A DNA stretch of 64,000 nt, taken from Methyloversatilis discipulorum (GTDB taxonomy: Bacteria > Pseudomonadota > Gammaproteobacteria > Burkholderiales > Rhodocyclaceae). Below, one piece after another: positions 8,397-17,199 of this stretch. Numbering within the stretch: position 1 is the stretch's first letter; each line of letters opens with the position of its first letter. The translations under genes were made by a program, and so were the position numbers. Under the pieces are notes generated by a model. That model was not told the origin of the DNA. It worked only from the letters and a program-made list of their open reading frames with translations, and did not search any database. The stretch spans positions 406,766 to 470,765 of the forward strand of contig NZ_JADMJL010000016.1 of assembly GCF_018780585.1 (NCBI RefSeq), in the 5' to 3' direction.

Positions 8397-9917
8397 CTAT
8401 TTTTTCGCCGCAGGCTTTTTCGTTGCGGTCTTCTTGACCGGGACGACGGCCTTTTTCTTGGCGACGGGCGCGGCCTTTTTCTTCGGTGCCGCCGGTTTCA
8501 CCGCCTTGTTGCCGGACGGCGTTGCGACCGGCACGTTCACCCAGCGCCCGTTCCGCTTGACGCGCTTGTACTTCGGTTTGTCCACACCGAGGCGCGGCGC
8601 TTCCTCGGCGTTGCCGGCACCGTCAAGCGACAGGCTGCTGTTCTCGTCGGGCACCAGCAGCGTGGTGCCCGGACCGATCTTCGCCGTCGGCGACAGGCCG
8701 TTGAAGCGGCGCAGTCGCCATTCGGTCACGCCGAAGCGGCGGATGACGGTGGTCAGCGTTTCCTTCGGACCCAGCGTATAGGTGCGCCACGGCGCACCGG
8801 CTGCGGGTGCGGCATCGGCGTCGCGGTTGCTGAGATTGGACATGAAGGTGTCGACCGCGTGCGACGGCAGCACCAGCTGCGCGCCACCCTCGCCGGCGCG
8901 GATGACCGGTCGCTTGTGCTGCGGATTGAGCGCCTTGATCTCGGCCACCGGTACGTCGGCCAGTCGCGCCGCAGTGGCCAGATCCATGGTCGGCGCTTCG
9001 GCCACGAGCGTGAAGTAGGGCTTGTTCTCGACCGTATCGAGCTCGATGCCGAACAGTTCCGGCTGGGCGATGATGTTCTTCAGCGCCTGCAGCTTGGGCA
9101 CGTAGTGCCGCGTTTCGTTGGGCATGTTCAGCGAGGCGTAGTCGGTCGGCAGGCCGGCCGCCTGGTTGCGCATGACCGCGCGACCGACGGCGCCTTCACC
9201 CCAGTTGTACGAGGCGAGCGCCAGGTGCCAGTCGCCGTGCATTTCGTAGATACGCTGCAGGTACTCCAGCGCGGCGGCGGTCGAGGCGACGATGTCGCGA
9301 CGGTCGTCGCGCTGCGCGTTCTGCTCGAGGCCGTAGAGCTTGCCGGTCGACGGGATGAACTGCCAGAGCCCCGAGGCACGCGCCGACGACAGCGCTTCCG
9401 GGTTGTAGGCACTTTCCACCATGGGCAGCAGCGCCAGTTCGGTCGGCAGGCCGCGCTTCTCGATTTCCTCGACGATGTGGAACATGTAGCGGCGGCCGCG
9501 CTCGGTCATCCGCCGGAAGTAGTCGGGGCGGTTGAGGTACCAGGCCTGGTGCTCCGCCACCAGCGGGTGGTCCAGATCGGCCATGCCGAAACCCTTGCGG
9601 ATGCGTTCCCACAGGTCGTCCGGCGGCACGGTGAGATCGATCGGCCTGATCGCTTCGTCCTCGTTGGCGATCACTTCGGTCGGTTGCGGAAAGGGAATCG
9701 GCTCCGCCTTGCCCGGCTTGATGCCCGGCGTCGTGCGGCTGGAGGCGTCCGGGGTGCGACGTGCTGCCGGGCGTTCGACCGAGCGGGTGCCGACCGAGGT
9801 GCCCGGGGGCTCGGCCGGTTCCTCGGGCACGACGCCCGTGGCCGCACAGCCGGCGAGCGTTGCGGCCGCCAGCACGAGCAGCGAGCGGCGCAGCAGGGAA
9901 ACGATGAAATGCGGCAT
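8397..9917 (-). CDS. mltD: Membrane-bound lytic murein transglycosylase D-like lipoprotein with LysM domains
   Basis: 506 aa. The signal peptide has lipobox LAGC (Cys24). An SLT (GH23) domain carries the catalytic Glu168 in MVESAYNPEALS, followed by ASGLWQFIPSTGKLYGL. Two LysM-like segments follow; the clearer one spans about 380-425 (YTLGPKETLTTVIRRFGV). These enzymes cleave peptidoglycan glycan strands with formation of 1,6-anhydro-muramyl ends at the cell envelope. An odd feature is the last 35 or so residues, a Lys/Ala/Pro-rich, strongly basic tail of PKKKAA/VKKTA type, probably disordered. Here mltD stands alone between convergent and divergent neighbours, while the gloB gene often found near it lies about 1.2 kb away. 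Confidence 0.92.
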   Translation of the reverse strand: MPHFIVSLLRRSLLVLAAATLAGCAATGVVPEEPAEPPGTSVGTRSVERPAARRTPDASSRTTPGIKPGKAEPIPFPQPTEVIANEDEAIRPIDLTVPPDDLWERIRKGFGMADLDHPLVAEHQAWYLNRPDYFRRMTERGRRYMFHIVEEIEKRGLPTELALLPMVESAYNPEALSSARASGLWQFIPSTGKLYGLEQNAQRDDRRDIVASTAAALEYLQRIYEMHGDWHLALASYNWGEGAVGRAVMRNQAAGLPTDYASLNMPNETRHYVPKLQALKNIIAQPELFGIELDTVENKPYFTLVAEAPTMDLATAARLADVPVAEIKALNPQHKRPVIRAGEGGAQLVLPSHAVDTFMSNLSNRDADAAPAAGAPWRTYTLGPKETLTTVIRRFGVTEWRLRRFNGLSPTAKIGPGTTLLVPDENSSLSLDGAGNAEEAPRLGVDKPKYKRVKRNGRWVNVPVATPSGNKAVKPAAPKKKAAPVAKKKAVVPVKKTATKKPAAKK

Positions 9918-10039
9918 TGCGGCGAAAGAGCCAAACCCCGAATGCTAGCCAGCCGGAGCGGGCACCGTCAAACCTTGCTGTCGGGGTGGGGTTGAAGGAG
10001 TGCGGATTGACCGCACGTCGCGGACGGGGTTCGTCGGTG

Positions 10040-10067
10040 TTGTCCTGCGGCTTTGTAAGGTTATGAT
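10040..10067 (+). promoter_or_regulatory. Candidate sigma70 promoter for the GGDEF response regulator
   Basis: -35 TTGTCC at 10040-10045 and -10 TATGAT at 10062-10067, separated by 16 bp, place a start of transcription near 10074 and leave a leader of only about 18 nt. An A-run and AGGG ribosome-binding site follow directly. Confidence 0.5.
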
Positions 10068-10091
10068 GGCGAATAAAAAAAGGGTGTGTCC

Positions 10092-11048
10092 ATGAAAGCG
10101 CTGGTCATCGAAGATTCCCAGACAGGGCTTGCAGTCGTCAGCCAGCATCTCGAACGGATGGGGATACTGCCCATCGCCGCCACCGACGGAGAGAGCGGCG
10201 TGGCAGCGTTCCGCCAGCACAACCCGGACATCGTGCTGCTCGATGTGGTGCTGCCGGGTATGGACGGCTACGAGGTCGCGCGCCGCATCCGCGCCATCGA
10301 GCAGTCGGGCGAATGGACACCCATTATCTTCCTCACCGCGCGCACGGCCGATACCGATCTCGTGCAGGGCATCACCGCTGGCGGCGACGACTATCTTTTC
10401 AAGCCGATCAGTGAAGTGGTGCTCGCCGCCAAGGTGCGTGCGATGCAGCGCATCCTGCAGATGCGTTACTCGCTGGTGGTGCTGACGCGCAAGCTCGACG
10501 CCGCCAACCAGGAACTGACCCGCCTCACCTCGCTCGACGGCCTGACCGGTCTGTCCAACCGTCGCCATTTCGACGAAACGATGCTGCGCGAGTGGCGCCG
10601 TGCGGCCCGCTACAAGCGTCCGCTGTCGCTGGTGCTGGTCGATGTCGATCACTTCAAGCAGTACAACGACACCTACGGTCATCTGGCAGGCGACGAGTGC
10701 CTGAAGACGGTGGCCAGTGCATTGCAGGCCGTGTCGCGTCGGCCGAGCGATCTGGTGGCGCGCTATGGCGGCGAGGAGTTCGCGCTGGTGTTGCCGGAGA
10801 CCGATCTGTCCGGCGCGCGCAGCGTGGCCGAAGGCCTGTGCGACGCGATCCGCGCGCTGCAGCTGCCGCACGCGGCGGCGGCGTCCGGCCATGTGACGAT
10901 CAGCGTCGGTGTGGCCAGCCTGATGCCGGGCAACGGCGTCGGCGGTCCGCAGAACCTGATCGCCGAAGCCGACCTCGCGCTCTACGCGGCGAAGTCGGGC
11001 GGGCGCGATCGCGTGGGTTTCAGACAGGCCGAGACCGTCGTCGGCTGA
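10092..11048 (+). CDS. Response regulator with diguanylate cyclase (REC-GGDEF) output
   Basis: 318 aa. The receiver domain (1-120) has acidic residues E8/D9, phosphoacceptor Asp51 in LLDVVLPGMDGY and Lys104. The GGDEF domain (about 140-312) has active-site GGEEF at 226-230 and an intact inhibitory I-site RPSD at 217-220. It should make c-di-GMP from two GTP when phosphorylated and be feedback-inhibited by its product. The architecture resembles the PleD/WspR type with a single receiver. ATG 10092 is preferred over an upstream GTG at 10086 because AGGG at 10081-10084 is well spaced. No cognate histidine kinase adjoins. PelD encoded in this window is a plausible c-di-GMP target, by inference only. 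Confidence 0.93.
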   Translation: MKALVIEDSQTGLAVVSQHLERMGILPIAATDGESGVAAFRQHNPDIVLLDVVLPGMDGYEVARRIRAIEQSGEWTPIIFLTARTADTDLVQGITAGGDDYLFKPISEVVLAAKVRAMQRILQMRYSLVVLTRKLDAANQELTRLTSLDGLTGLSNRRHFDETMLREWRRAARYKRPLSLVLVDVDHFKQYNDTYGHLAGDECLKTVASALQAVSRRPSDLVARYGGEEFALVLPETDLSGARSVAEGLCDAIRALQLPHAAAASGHVTISVGVASLMPGNGVGGPQNLIAEADLALYAAKSGGRDRVGFRQAETVVG

Positions 11049-11068
11049 TACCGGCGCAGGCGGGCTTT

Positions 11069-11830
11069 TCAGAACACGTTCTTCCACTCACGCAATACGG
11101 CAAACACCTCTACCGGGCTGCCCAGTCTGCGGCCGGCGTGCGCTTCCGCCGCACGGATGACCGCCGGTTCGCGTGCGCGCAGGAAGGGGTTGGTCGCCAG
11201 TTCGTCGGCCAGCGCGCTCGGCACGCTCGGCAGGCCCGCTTCGCGCAGTTTCGCCACGCGGCGGATGCGGGCCAGCAGCGCCTGATTGTCTGGTTCGACT
11301 GCCAGCGCGAAGCGCAGATTGGCCTGCGTGTATTCGTGCGCGCAATAGACACGCGTATGCAGCGGCAGCGAGGCGAGCCGCGACAACGAGTGCCACATCT
11401 GTTCCGCGCTGCCCTCGAACAGCCGCCCACAGCCGGCGGCGAACAGCGTGTCGCCGCAGAACAGCAGGTCGCCGCCGACGTAGGCAATGTGGCTGCGCGT
11501 GTGACCGGGCACTTCCAGCACGGCGAAGGCGGCCGCCAGCGAGGGCAGGGCGACGCGCGAGCCTTCGCGCACCACCTCGTCGATGTGCTCGATGCGTTCG
11601 TCGGCCGGGCCGAACACGCGGGCACCGGTGCGCCGTTTCAGTTCGCCGAGGCCGCCGATGTGGTCGGCGTGGTGGTGGGTGATCAGGATGGTGTCCAGGC
11701 GCAGCGAATGTTCGTCGAGTGCGGCCAGCACCGGGGCGGCATCGCCCGGGTCGACCACCAGCGCCCGGTCACCTGCGGCGGCGAGCCAAAGATAGTTGTC
11801 GCCAAATGCGGGGATCGGATATATCTTCAT
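11069..11830 (-). CDS. gloB: Hydroxyacylglutathione hydrolase (glyoxalase II)
   Basis: 253 aa, the usual GloB length. The metallo-beta-lactamase metal site is THHHADHIGG from Thr51, giving His52, His54, Asp56 and His57. Further ligands appear in VPGHTRSHIAYV and FCGDTLFAAGCGRLFEG, and the C-terminus holds the substrate-domain phrase YCAHEYTQANLRFA. It hydrolyses S-D-lactoylglutathione to D-lactate and glutathione in the cytosol, completing methylglyoxal detoxification. The ATG at 11830 begins MKIYPIPAFGDNYLWL, the family N-terminus; the open frame continues upstream without support. It is divergent from the methyltransferase gene and separated from it by 75 bp. Confidence 0.95.
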   Translation of the reverse strand: MKIYPIPAFGDNYLWLAAAGDRALVVDPGDAAPVLAALDEHSLRLDTILITHHHADHIGGLGELKRRTGARVFGPADERIEHIDEVVREGSRVALPSLAAAFAVLEVPGHTRSHIAYVGGDLLFCGDTLFAAGCGRLFEGSAEQMWHSLSRLASLPLHTRVYCAHEYTQANLRFALAVEPDNQALLARIRRVAKLREAGLPSVPSALADELATNPFLRAREPAVIRAAEAHAGRRLGSPVEVFAVLREWKNVF

Positions 11831-11905
11831 CCGCCCGATTCTGGCGGCTGGGCTCTGCGTTGACAATGCACCGGCCGCGATCTGCCTGCCCCACGCCTCT
11901 TGCCC

Positions 11906-12643
11906 ATGTCGATTCCCGGTCTGCACGAATGGTTGGACACGCCGCAGGGACAATACGTCCAGCGCTGGGAGCACGCGCGGGTCGACCAGATCGTGGCCGA
12001 CGTGTTCGGCTACAACGCGGTGCAGATCGGGCTGCTGGAACACGACTACCTGCGTGCCAACCGGATGCCGTTCAAGCTCTATTGCGAGGACGCGAAGCCG
12101 GGCCCGCCGCGGGCGCTGATCTGCGATCCGGTGCAGTTGCCGTTCGCGGCGACCAGCGTCGATCTGGTCGTGCTGCCGCACGTGCTCGAGTTCGCCAGCG
12201 ATCCGCACGCGGTGCTGCGCGAGGTCGAACGCGTGCTGGTACCGGAAGGGCAGGTGCTGGTGACCGGCTTCAATCCGTTCAGCCTGTGGGGCGCACGTCG
12301 GCGCCTGCGCGAGCGCGACCCTTTCCCGTGGAACGGCGACTGGCTGTCGGTGCCCAGGCTGCGCGACTGGTTCAAGCTGCTCAGCCTGGACACCCAGGCC
12401 GGCTGCTTCGGCTGTTACTGCCCGCCGGTACTCAGCGAGAAGTGGCTGGCGCGCTGGCACTTCATGGAGACCGCCGGCGATCGCTGGTGGCCCTTTCTCG
12501 GCGGCGCTTATGTGCTGCAGGGCATCAAGCGCGTGCGCGGCATGCGACTCATCATGCCGACCTGGCGCGACCGCCGGGCGGCCGCACGCGCGCTGGCAAC
12601 CGTCAGCCCGCGCGCGCAGAAGGACAAGGCGGCGGGGCAGTGA
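11906..12643 (+). CDS. Class I SAM-dependent methyltransferase
   Basis: 245 aa. A Methyltransf_11-like core shows ICDPVQLPFAATSVDLVVLPHVLEF (motifs around the SAM-adjacent acidic loop and post-II), then VERVLVPEGQVLVTGFNPFSLWG. The glycine-rich motif I is weak or degenerate, which is common in the short SAM methyltransferases found beside gloB and rnhA in beta- and gammaproteobacteria. The substrate is unknown. ATG 11906 follows a TTG at 11900 in the same frame; ATG is preferred. The gloB (-) / methyltransferase-rnhA-dnaQ (+) arrangement is a conserved neighbourhood. Confidence 0.85.
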   Translation: MSIPGLHEWLDTPQGQYVQRWEHARVDQIVADVFGYNAVQIGLLEHDYLRANRMPFKLYCEDAKPGPPRALICDPVQLPFAATSVDLVVLPHVLEFASDPHAVLREVERVLVPEGQVLVTGFNPFSLWGARRRLRERDPFPWNGDWLSVPRLRDWFKLLSLDTQAGCFGCYCPPVLSEKWLARWHFMETAGDRWWPFLGGAYVLQGIKRVRGMRLIMPTWRDRRAAARALATVSPRAQKDKAAGQ

Positions 12644-12673
12644 CCCACCTCCACCTCGAATACGGAGCATTCA

Positions 12674-13108
12674 TTGGAAGAAGTCATCATCTACACCGAC
12701 GGCGCCTGCAGCGGCAATCCGGGTCCGGGCGGCTGGGGTGCGCTGCTGAAGAGCGGCGCGCACGAGAAGGAAATGTCGGGCGGCGAGCCCTCGACCACCA
12801 ACAACCGGATGGAACTGATGGCGGTGATCGAGGCACTGAACGCACTGAAGAAACCGGTGCGCGCGGTGGTCTATACCGACTCGCAGTACGTGCAGAAGGG
12901 CATCAGCGAGTGGATACACGGCTGGAAGCGCAAGGGCTGGAAAACAGCCGCCGGCGATCCGGTCAAGAACGTCGATCTGTGGAAGGCGCTCGACGCCGCA
13001 GCCGGCGTGCATCAGGTCGAATGGAAGTGGGTGAAGGGTCACGCCGGTCACCCGGAGAACGAACGCGCCGATCGGCTGGCGCGCGAGGCCATCCCGGCCC
13101 GTCGTTGA
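12674..13108 (+). CDS. rnhA: Ribonuclease HI (TTG start)
   Basis: 144 aa. It degrades the RNA strand of RNA-DNA hybrids in replication and R-loop removal. Catalytic residues are Asp9 ([16 protein letters not shown]), Glu47 (NNRMELMA), Asp69 (VYTDSQYV) and Asp133 (NERADRLA), and the handle region [12 protein letters not shown] is present. No ATG lies in frame at a sensible distance, so the start is TTG at 12674 with GGAG at 12664-12667. It sits 30 bp after the methyltransferase stop and 67 bp before dnaQ. Low-efficiency initiation may keep its level low. Confidence 0.95.
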   Translation: MEEVIIYTDGACSGNPGPGGWGALLKSGAHEKEMSGGEPSTTNNRMELMAVIEALNALKKPVRAVVYTDSQYVQKGISEWIHGWKRKGWKTAAGDPVKNVDLWKALDAAAGVHQVEWKWVKGHAGHPENERADRLAREAIPARR

Positions 13109-13175
13109 TCGCTGTCAGCGAACTGCAAGTTCTGGCCGGTACAATCCGGCCCGCCTCAAGGAGCCGCCTTTCCCC

Positions 13176-13895
13176 ATGATTCGCCAGATCATCCTCGATA
13201 CCGAAACCACCGGCCTGGAGTGGCAGAACGGCGACCGGCTGATCGAAATCGGCTGCGTCGAACTGGTCGGGCGCAAGCGCACCGGCCGTCGGCTGCACAT
13301 GTACGTGAATCCGGAACGCGATGTGCCGGAGGGCGCGGTGGCGGTGCACGGCATCACCACCGAATTCCTTGCCGACAAGCCGAAGTTCCGCGACGTGGTC
13401 GATGAATTCGTCGATTTCGTGCGCGACGCGGAACTGGTCATCCACAACGCAGCCTTCGACGTCGGCTTCCTCGACAACGAGCTGAATATCGTGGGCCGGC
13501 CGCCGTTGCGCGAAACCTGCGTGTGGCCGGCGATCGATACCGTGCGCATGGCGCGCGACATGTTCCCGGGCAAGCGCGCCAACCTCGACGCGCTGTGCGA
13601 GCGCTTCGGCATCGAGAACTCGCACCGTGAATTCCACGGCGCGCTGCTCGACGCGGAACTGCTGGTCGAGGTCTATCTGGCGATGACCCGGGGCCAGGAG
13701 AGCCTGATCATCGACCTCGAACCGGAGGCCTCCGCGGTGCGTGCCGCCGCGGCTGCGCGCCCGCGTGGTGCATTGCGCCGGGTGCAGGCGAGCGAGGCGG
13801 AAATGGCCGAACACGAACGCGTGCTGGCCGAGATCGACAAGGCCAGCGGCGGCGCCACGGTCTGGCGCAAGCTGGAACCGGCGCAGGCCGGATGA
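13176..13895 (+). CDS. dnaQ: DNA polymerase III epsilon subunit (3'-5' proofreading exonuclease)
   Basis: 239 aa. DEDDh exonuclease motifs are all present: Exo I LDTETTG (Asp8, Glu10), Exo II HNAAFDVGFLD and Exo III HREFHGALLDAELL. The C-terminal 60 or so residues correspond to the linker and polymerase-binding tail. It removes misincorporated bases within the Pol III core. A -10-like TACAAT lies at 13140-13145. It follows rnhA on the same strand, as in many proteobacteria, where the two genes are commonly adjacent. Confidence 0.95.
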   Translation: MIRQIILDTETTGLEWQNGDRLIEIGCVELVGRKRTGRRLHMYVNPERDVPEGAVAVHGITTEFLADKPKFRDVVDEFVDFVRDAELVIHNAAFDVGFLDNELNIVGRPPLRETCVWPAIDTVRMARDMFPGKRANLDALCERFGIENSHREFHGALLDAELLVEVYLAMTRGQESLIIDLEPEASAVRAAAAARPRGALRRVQASEAEMAEHERVLAEIDKASGGATVWRKLEPAQAG

Positions 13896-14022
13896 ATACA
13901 GGGTCGGCCGGCAGACCCGAAGCCGAGGCAGGTTTCTTGCTTCAGCGGCCGGACATTTCCGGATGCGTCGCCGACCTGGCGGCGCGGTCCGGAGACAATG
14001 AACCATTACAGGAGACCCCCGA

Positions 14023-15060
14023 ATGAGCGCGCAGAAAATCCCCGCCACACTGATCCCCGGTGACGGCATCGGACCGGAAATCATGGAAGCCGCCCTGGCG
14101 GCGCTGGACGCGGTGGGGGCTCCGTTCGAGTGGGAAGAGATGCCTGCCGGCATGGGTGCGCTGAAGAGCGAGGGCGATCCGCTGCCGGCGAAGACGCTGG
14201 ACAGCATCCGCCGCACCCGGCTCGCACTGAAGGGCCCGCTGGAAACGCCGGTCGGCGGCGGTTTCCGCTCGATCAACGTGCGCCTGCGCGAGGAGTTCAA
14301 GCTCTACGCCAACATCCGTCCGGCACAGACGCTGATCCCGGGCGGCCGCTACGACAACATCGACCTCATCGTCTGCCGCGAGAACCTCGAAGGCCTGTAC
14401 ATGGGCTACGAGCACTTCATCCCGATCGAGGGCGACCCGCACGCTGTGGCGATGTCGACCGGTGTGAACACCCGCCAGGGCGCGCGCCACATTCTCGAAT
14501 ACGCCTTCGAACACGCGATCGCGCTCGGTCGCAAGAAGGTGACCGTGGTGCACAAGGCCAACATCATGAAGGCGCTGACCGGCATCTTCCTGGAAACGGC
14601 CGAGCAGATGTACGAGGAGCGCTACAAGGGCAGGATCCAGTTCGAACAGGTCATCGTCGACGCCTGCTGCATGAAGCTGGTGATGAACCCCTGGCAGTTC
14701 GACGTGCTGGTCACGACCAACCTGTTCGGCGACATCCTGTCCGACCTGACTGCGGGTCTGGTCGGCGGCCTGGGCATGGCGCCCGGTTCCAACATTGGCG
14801 CCGATGCGGCCATTTTTGAAGCGGTGCATGGCTCGGCGCCTGACATCGCCGGCAAGGGCATCGCCAATCCGACGGCGCTGGTGCTGGCCGCCGCGCTGAT
14901 GCTGGATCACGTGAACATGCAGGACAAGGGCGACCGCATCCGCAAGGCGGTGTCGGAAACGCTGAACATCGACAACGTCCGCACCGGCGACCTGGGCGGC
15001 CGCGCCAGCACCAAGGAGTACACCGCCGCACTGGTTGCCCGCATCCGCAACAACGGCTGA
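14023..15060 (+). CDS. icd: Isocitrate dehydrogenase (isocitrate/isopropylmalate dehydrogenase family, probably NAD-dependent)
   Basis: 345 aa. It belongs to the beta-decarboxylating dehydrogenases: N-terminal TLIPGDGIGPEI, substrate arginines in SINVRLREEFKLYANIRP, catalytic region ENLEGLYMGYEH, Lys in VVHKANIMKALTGIF, and metal aspartates in NLFGDILSDLTAG followed by HGSAPDIAGKG. The short length and these motifs match the NAD-type isocitrate dehydrogenases of betaproteobacteria more than the roughly 415-aa NADP enzyme. Isopropylmalate or homoisocitrate dehydrogenase cannot be fully excluded without alignment, but no leu genes adjoin. It acts in the TCA cycle, making 2-oxoglutarate and CO2. 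Confidence 0.85.
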   Translation: MSAQKIPATLIPGDGIGPEIMEAALAALDAVGAPFEWEEMPAGMGALKSEGDPLPAKTLDSIRRTRLALKGPLETPVGGGFRSINVRLREEFKLYANIRPAQTLIPGGRYDNIDLIVCRENLEGLYMGYEHFIPIEGDPHAVAMSTGVNTRQGARHILEYAFEHAIALGRKKVTVVHKANIMKALTGIFLETAEQMYEERYKGRIQFEQVIVDACCMKLVMNPWQFDVLVTTNLFGDILSDLTAGLVGGLGMAPGSNIGADAAIFEAVHGSAPDIAGKGIANPTALVLAAALMLDHVNMQDKGDRIRKAVSETLNIDNVRTGDLGGRASTKEYTAALVARIRNNG

Positions 15061-15209
15061 ACCGCCGGCTGAGCGGTCTGCGCCACGACCGTTCCATCCG
15101 GCCGGCGGCGTCCGGAGATCGACCTCCTGAGGTCCGGTTTCCGGACGTGGTCCGCCAGCCCGGCCCGCTTCCGGGCGATAATCGCGTTTTTCCCGCGCCC
15201 GCCCACCCC

Positions 15210-15704
15210 ATGAAAGTTTTCGGATTTGCCGGCTACAGCGGTTCCGGCAAGACCACGCTGATCGAGCAGCTGATTCCTCACTTCGTGCTGGAGGGGCTGA
15301 CCGTGTCGCTGATCAAGCACGCGCACGCGGGCTTCGACATCGACAAGCCGGGCAAGGATTCGCACCGCCTGCGCGAAGCCGGCTGCACCGAAGTGATGCT
15401 GGTGTCGAACAACCGCTGGGTGCTCATGCACGAGCTGCGCGGCCGTCCCGAACCGACGCTGGACGAGCAGATCGCCGCGATGGGCGACTGCGATCTGCTG
15501 CTGGTCGAAGGCTACAAGGCCTCGCCGATCCCGAAGCTGGAAATCCACCGTCCGTCCTACGGCCGGCCGCTGATGTATCCGGACAATCCGCATGTGGTGG
15601 CGGTCGCCACCGACGAGCCGATGGAACTTCCGCTGCCCCGGCTCGACCTGAATGACGTGGAAGCCATCGCCGGCTTCATCCTTCGCCACCAGGGATTCAG
15701 ATGA
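15210..15704 (+). CDS. mobB: Molybdopterin-guanine dinucleotide biosynthesis adaptor MobB
   Basis: 164 aa P-loop GTPase-like protein. Walker A GYSGSGKTT sits at 8-16, and the family phrases SLIKHAHAGFDIDKPGKDSHRLREAG and LLLVEGYKASPIPKLEIHR are seen. It is thought to help MobA attach GMP to molybdopterin; it is not essential in E. coli. ATG 15210 (MKVFGFAG) is chosen over an upstream GTG that would precede the conserved N-terminus. The stop overlaps moeA (ATGA), so the two are translationally coupled. mobA itself is not in the window. Confidence 0.93.
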   Translation: MKVFGFAGYSGSGKTTLIEQLIPHFVLEGLTVSLIKHAHAGFDIDKPGKDSHRLREAGCTEVMLVSNNRWVLMHELRGRPEPTLDEQIAAMGDCDLLLVEGYKASPIPKLEIHRPSYGRPLMYPDNPHVVAVATDEPMELPLPRLDLNDVEAIAGFILRHQGFR

Positions 15705-16918
15705 ACGAAATGCTCTCGCTGGACGCTGCGGTCGATCGTTTGCTGTCCGCAGCGCGCCCGATATCCGATACCGAGACCGTATCGACCTTCGCCGCCGCCG
15801 GCCGCGTGCTGGCCGCCGACCAGCGGTCGACGCTCACCGTGCCGCCGCACGACAACTCCAGCATGGACGGCTACGCCGTGCGTCTGGCCGATCTGGATGC
15901 GGCCGGCTGCTGCCTGCCAGTGAGCCAGCGCATTCCGGCCGGTCACGTCGGCGCGCCGCTGGCTGCCGGCACCTGTGCCCGCATCTTCACTGGCGCGCCG
16001 GTTCCGCCGGGTGCCGACGCCATCGTGATGCAGGAGTCGACGCGGACCAGCGACGCCGGTGTCTGTTTCGACGAGATTCCGAAGGCCGGCGCGTGGATAC
16101 GCCGCGCCGGCGAGGACATCCGCGAAGGCGACATCGTGCTGGCTGCCGGCACCCGACTGCGCGCGCAGGAAGTCGGGCTGGCCGCATCGATCGGTCTGGC
16201 CGACGTGCCGGTGGTACGGCGGCTGCGCGTCGCGCTGTTCTCGACCGGCGACGAACTGGTCATGCCGGGCGAGCCGCTGCCGCCGGGCGGCATCTACAAC
16301 TCCAACCGCTACACGCTGCGCGCGCTGTGCGAAACGCTGGGCTGCGAAGTGCTGGACCTGGGCATCGTCCCCGACCGCCTCGACGCCACGCGCGCCGCAC
16401 TGCGCGAAGCCGCGGCCAGCTGCGACCTGATACTGACCAGTGGCGGCGTTGGCGTCGGCGAGGAAGACCACATCAAGGCGGCGCTGACTGCCGAAGGCGG
16501 GCTGGACAGCTGGAAGATCGCGATGAAGCCGGGCAAGCCGCTGGCGCACGGCCATGTGAAGCGCGCCGACGGCGGTCATGCCGACTTCCTCGGCCTGCCC
16601 GGCAATCCGGTGTCCAGCTTCGTCACCTTCCTGCTGCTGGTGCGCCCCTTCATCCTGCGTCGCATGGGCGTGGCCGACGTCACCCCGCAGTCCTTCATGG
16701 TGCGCGCCGATTTCGACTGGCCACGCCCCGACCGCCGACGCGAATTCCTGCGCGTGCGCCGCAACGCCGACGGTGGACTGGAACTGTTTCCGAACCAGAG
16801 TTCGGGCGTGCTGACCTCCACCGTGTGGGGCAGCGGGCTGGCCGACATCACCGCCGGCCAGGTGGTGAAGCGGGGCGACACTGTGCCCTTCCTGTCCTTC
16901 GAATCCCTGCTTTATTGA
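15701..16918 (+). CDS. moeA: Molybdopterin molybdenumtransferase
   Basis: 405 aa, normal MoeA length. Family motifs include PPHDNSSMDGYAVR near residue 46, FTGAPVPPGADAIVMQE, the MoCF-domain nucleotide loop STGDELVMPG, and LTSGGVGVGEEDHIKAAL followed by GLPGNPVSSFVTF. It inserts molybdate into adenylylated molybdopterin, the last common step of cofactor formation. Its ATG overlaps the mobB stop, and moaD begins 5 bp after its own stop, making one mobB-moeA-moaD-moaE operon. Confidence 0.96.
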   Translation: MNEMLSLDAAVDRLLSAARPISDTETVSTFAAAGRVLAADQRSTLTVPPHDNSSMDGYAVRLADLDAAGCCLPVSQRIPAGHVGAPLAAGTCARIFTGAPVPPGADAIVMQESTRTSDAGVCFDEIPKAGAWIRRAGEDIREGDIVLAAGTRLRAQEVGLAASIGLADVPVVRRLRVALFSTGDELVMPGEPLPPGGIYNSNRYTLRALCETLGCEVLDLGIVPDRLDATRAALREAAASCDLILTSGGVGVGEEDHIKAALTAEGGLDSWKIAMKPGKPLAHGHVKRADGGHADFLGLPGNPVSSFVTFLLLVRPFILRRMGVADVTPQSFMVRADFDWPRPDRRREFLRVRRNADGGLELFPNQSSGVLTSTVWGSGLADITAGQVVKRGDTVPFLSFESLLY

Positions 16919-16923
16919 AAACC

Positions 16924-17178
16924 ATGAAGATCAAGGTGCTCTATTTCGCCGCACTGCGCGAAGCGCTGGGTTCGCCCGGCGAAACGATCGAACTGCCCGA
17001 GAGCGCGACCACGCTGGCCGCGGTGCGCGCGCTGATCGCCGGCCGCGGCGGCGACTGGGACAAGCTCGCGCAGATGAAGAACCTGCGCGCCGCAGTGAAC
17101 CAGCGCATGGCCGAGCCCGATGCCGCGGTTGCCGACGGCGACGAGGTGGCCTTCTTCCCGCCGGTGACCGGCGGCTGA
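16924..17178 (+). CDS. moaD: Molybdopterin synthase small subunit (sulfur carrier)
   Basis: 84 aa, beta-grasp ubiquitin-like protein. It begins MKIKVLYFAALREALG and ends PPVTGG, so it has the C-terminal Gly-Gly that is adenylylated and thiocarboxylated before sulfur transfer to precursor Z. It starts 5 bp after moeA and is followed 21 bp later by moaE, its partner subunit. Confidence 0.95.
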   Translation: MKIKVLYFAALREALGSPGETIELPESATTLAAVRALIAGRGGDWDKLAQMKNLRAAVNQRMAEPDAAVADGDEVAFFPPVTGG

Positions 17179-17199
17179 GTCGGCACTGAGGAGACGAGC

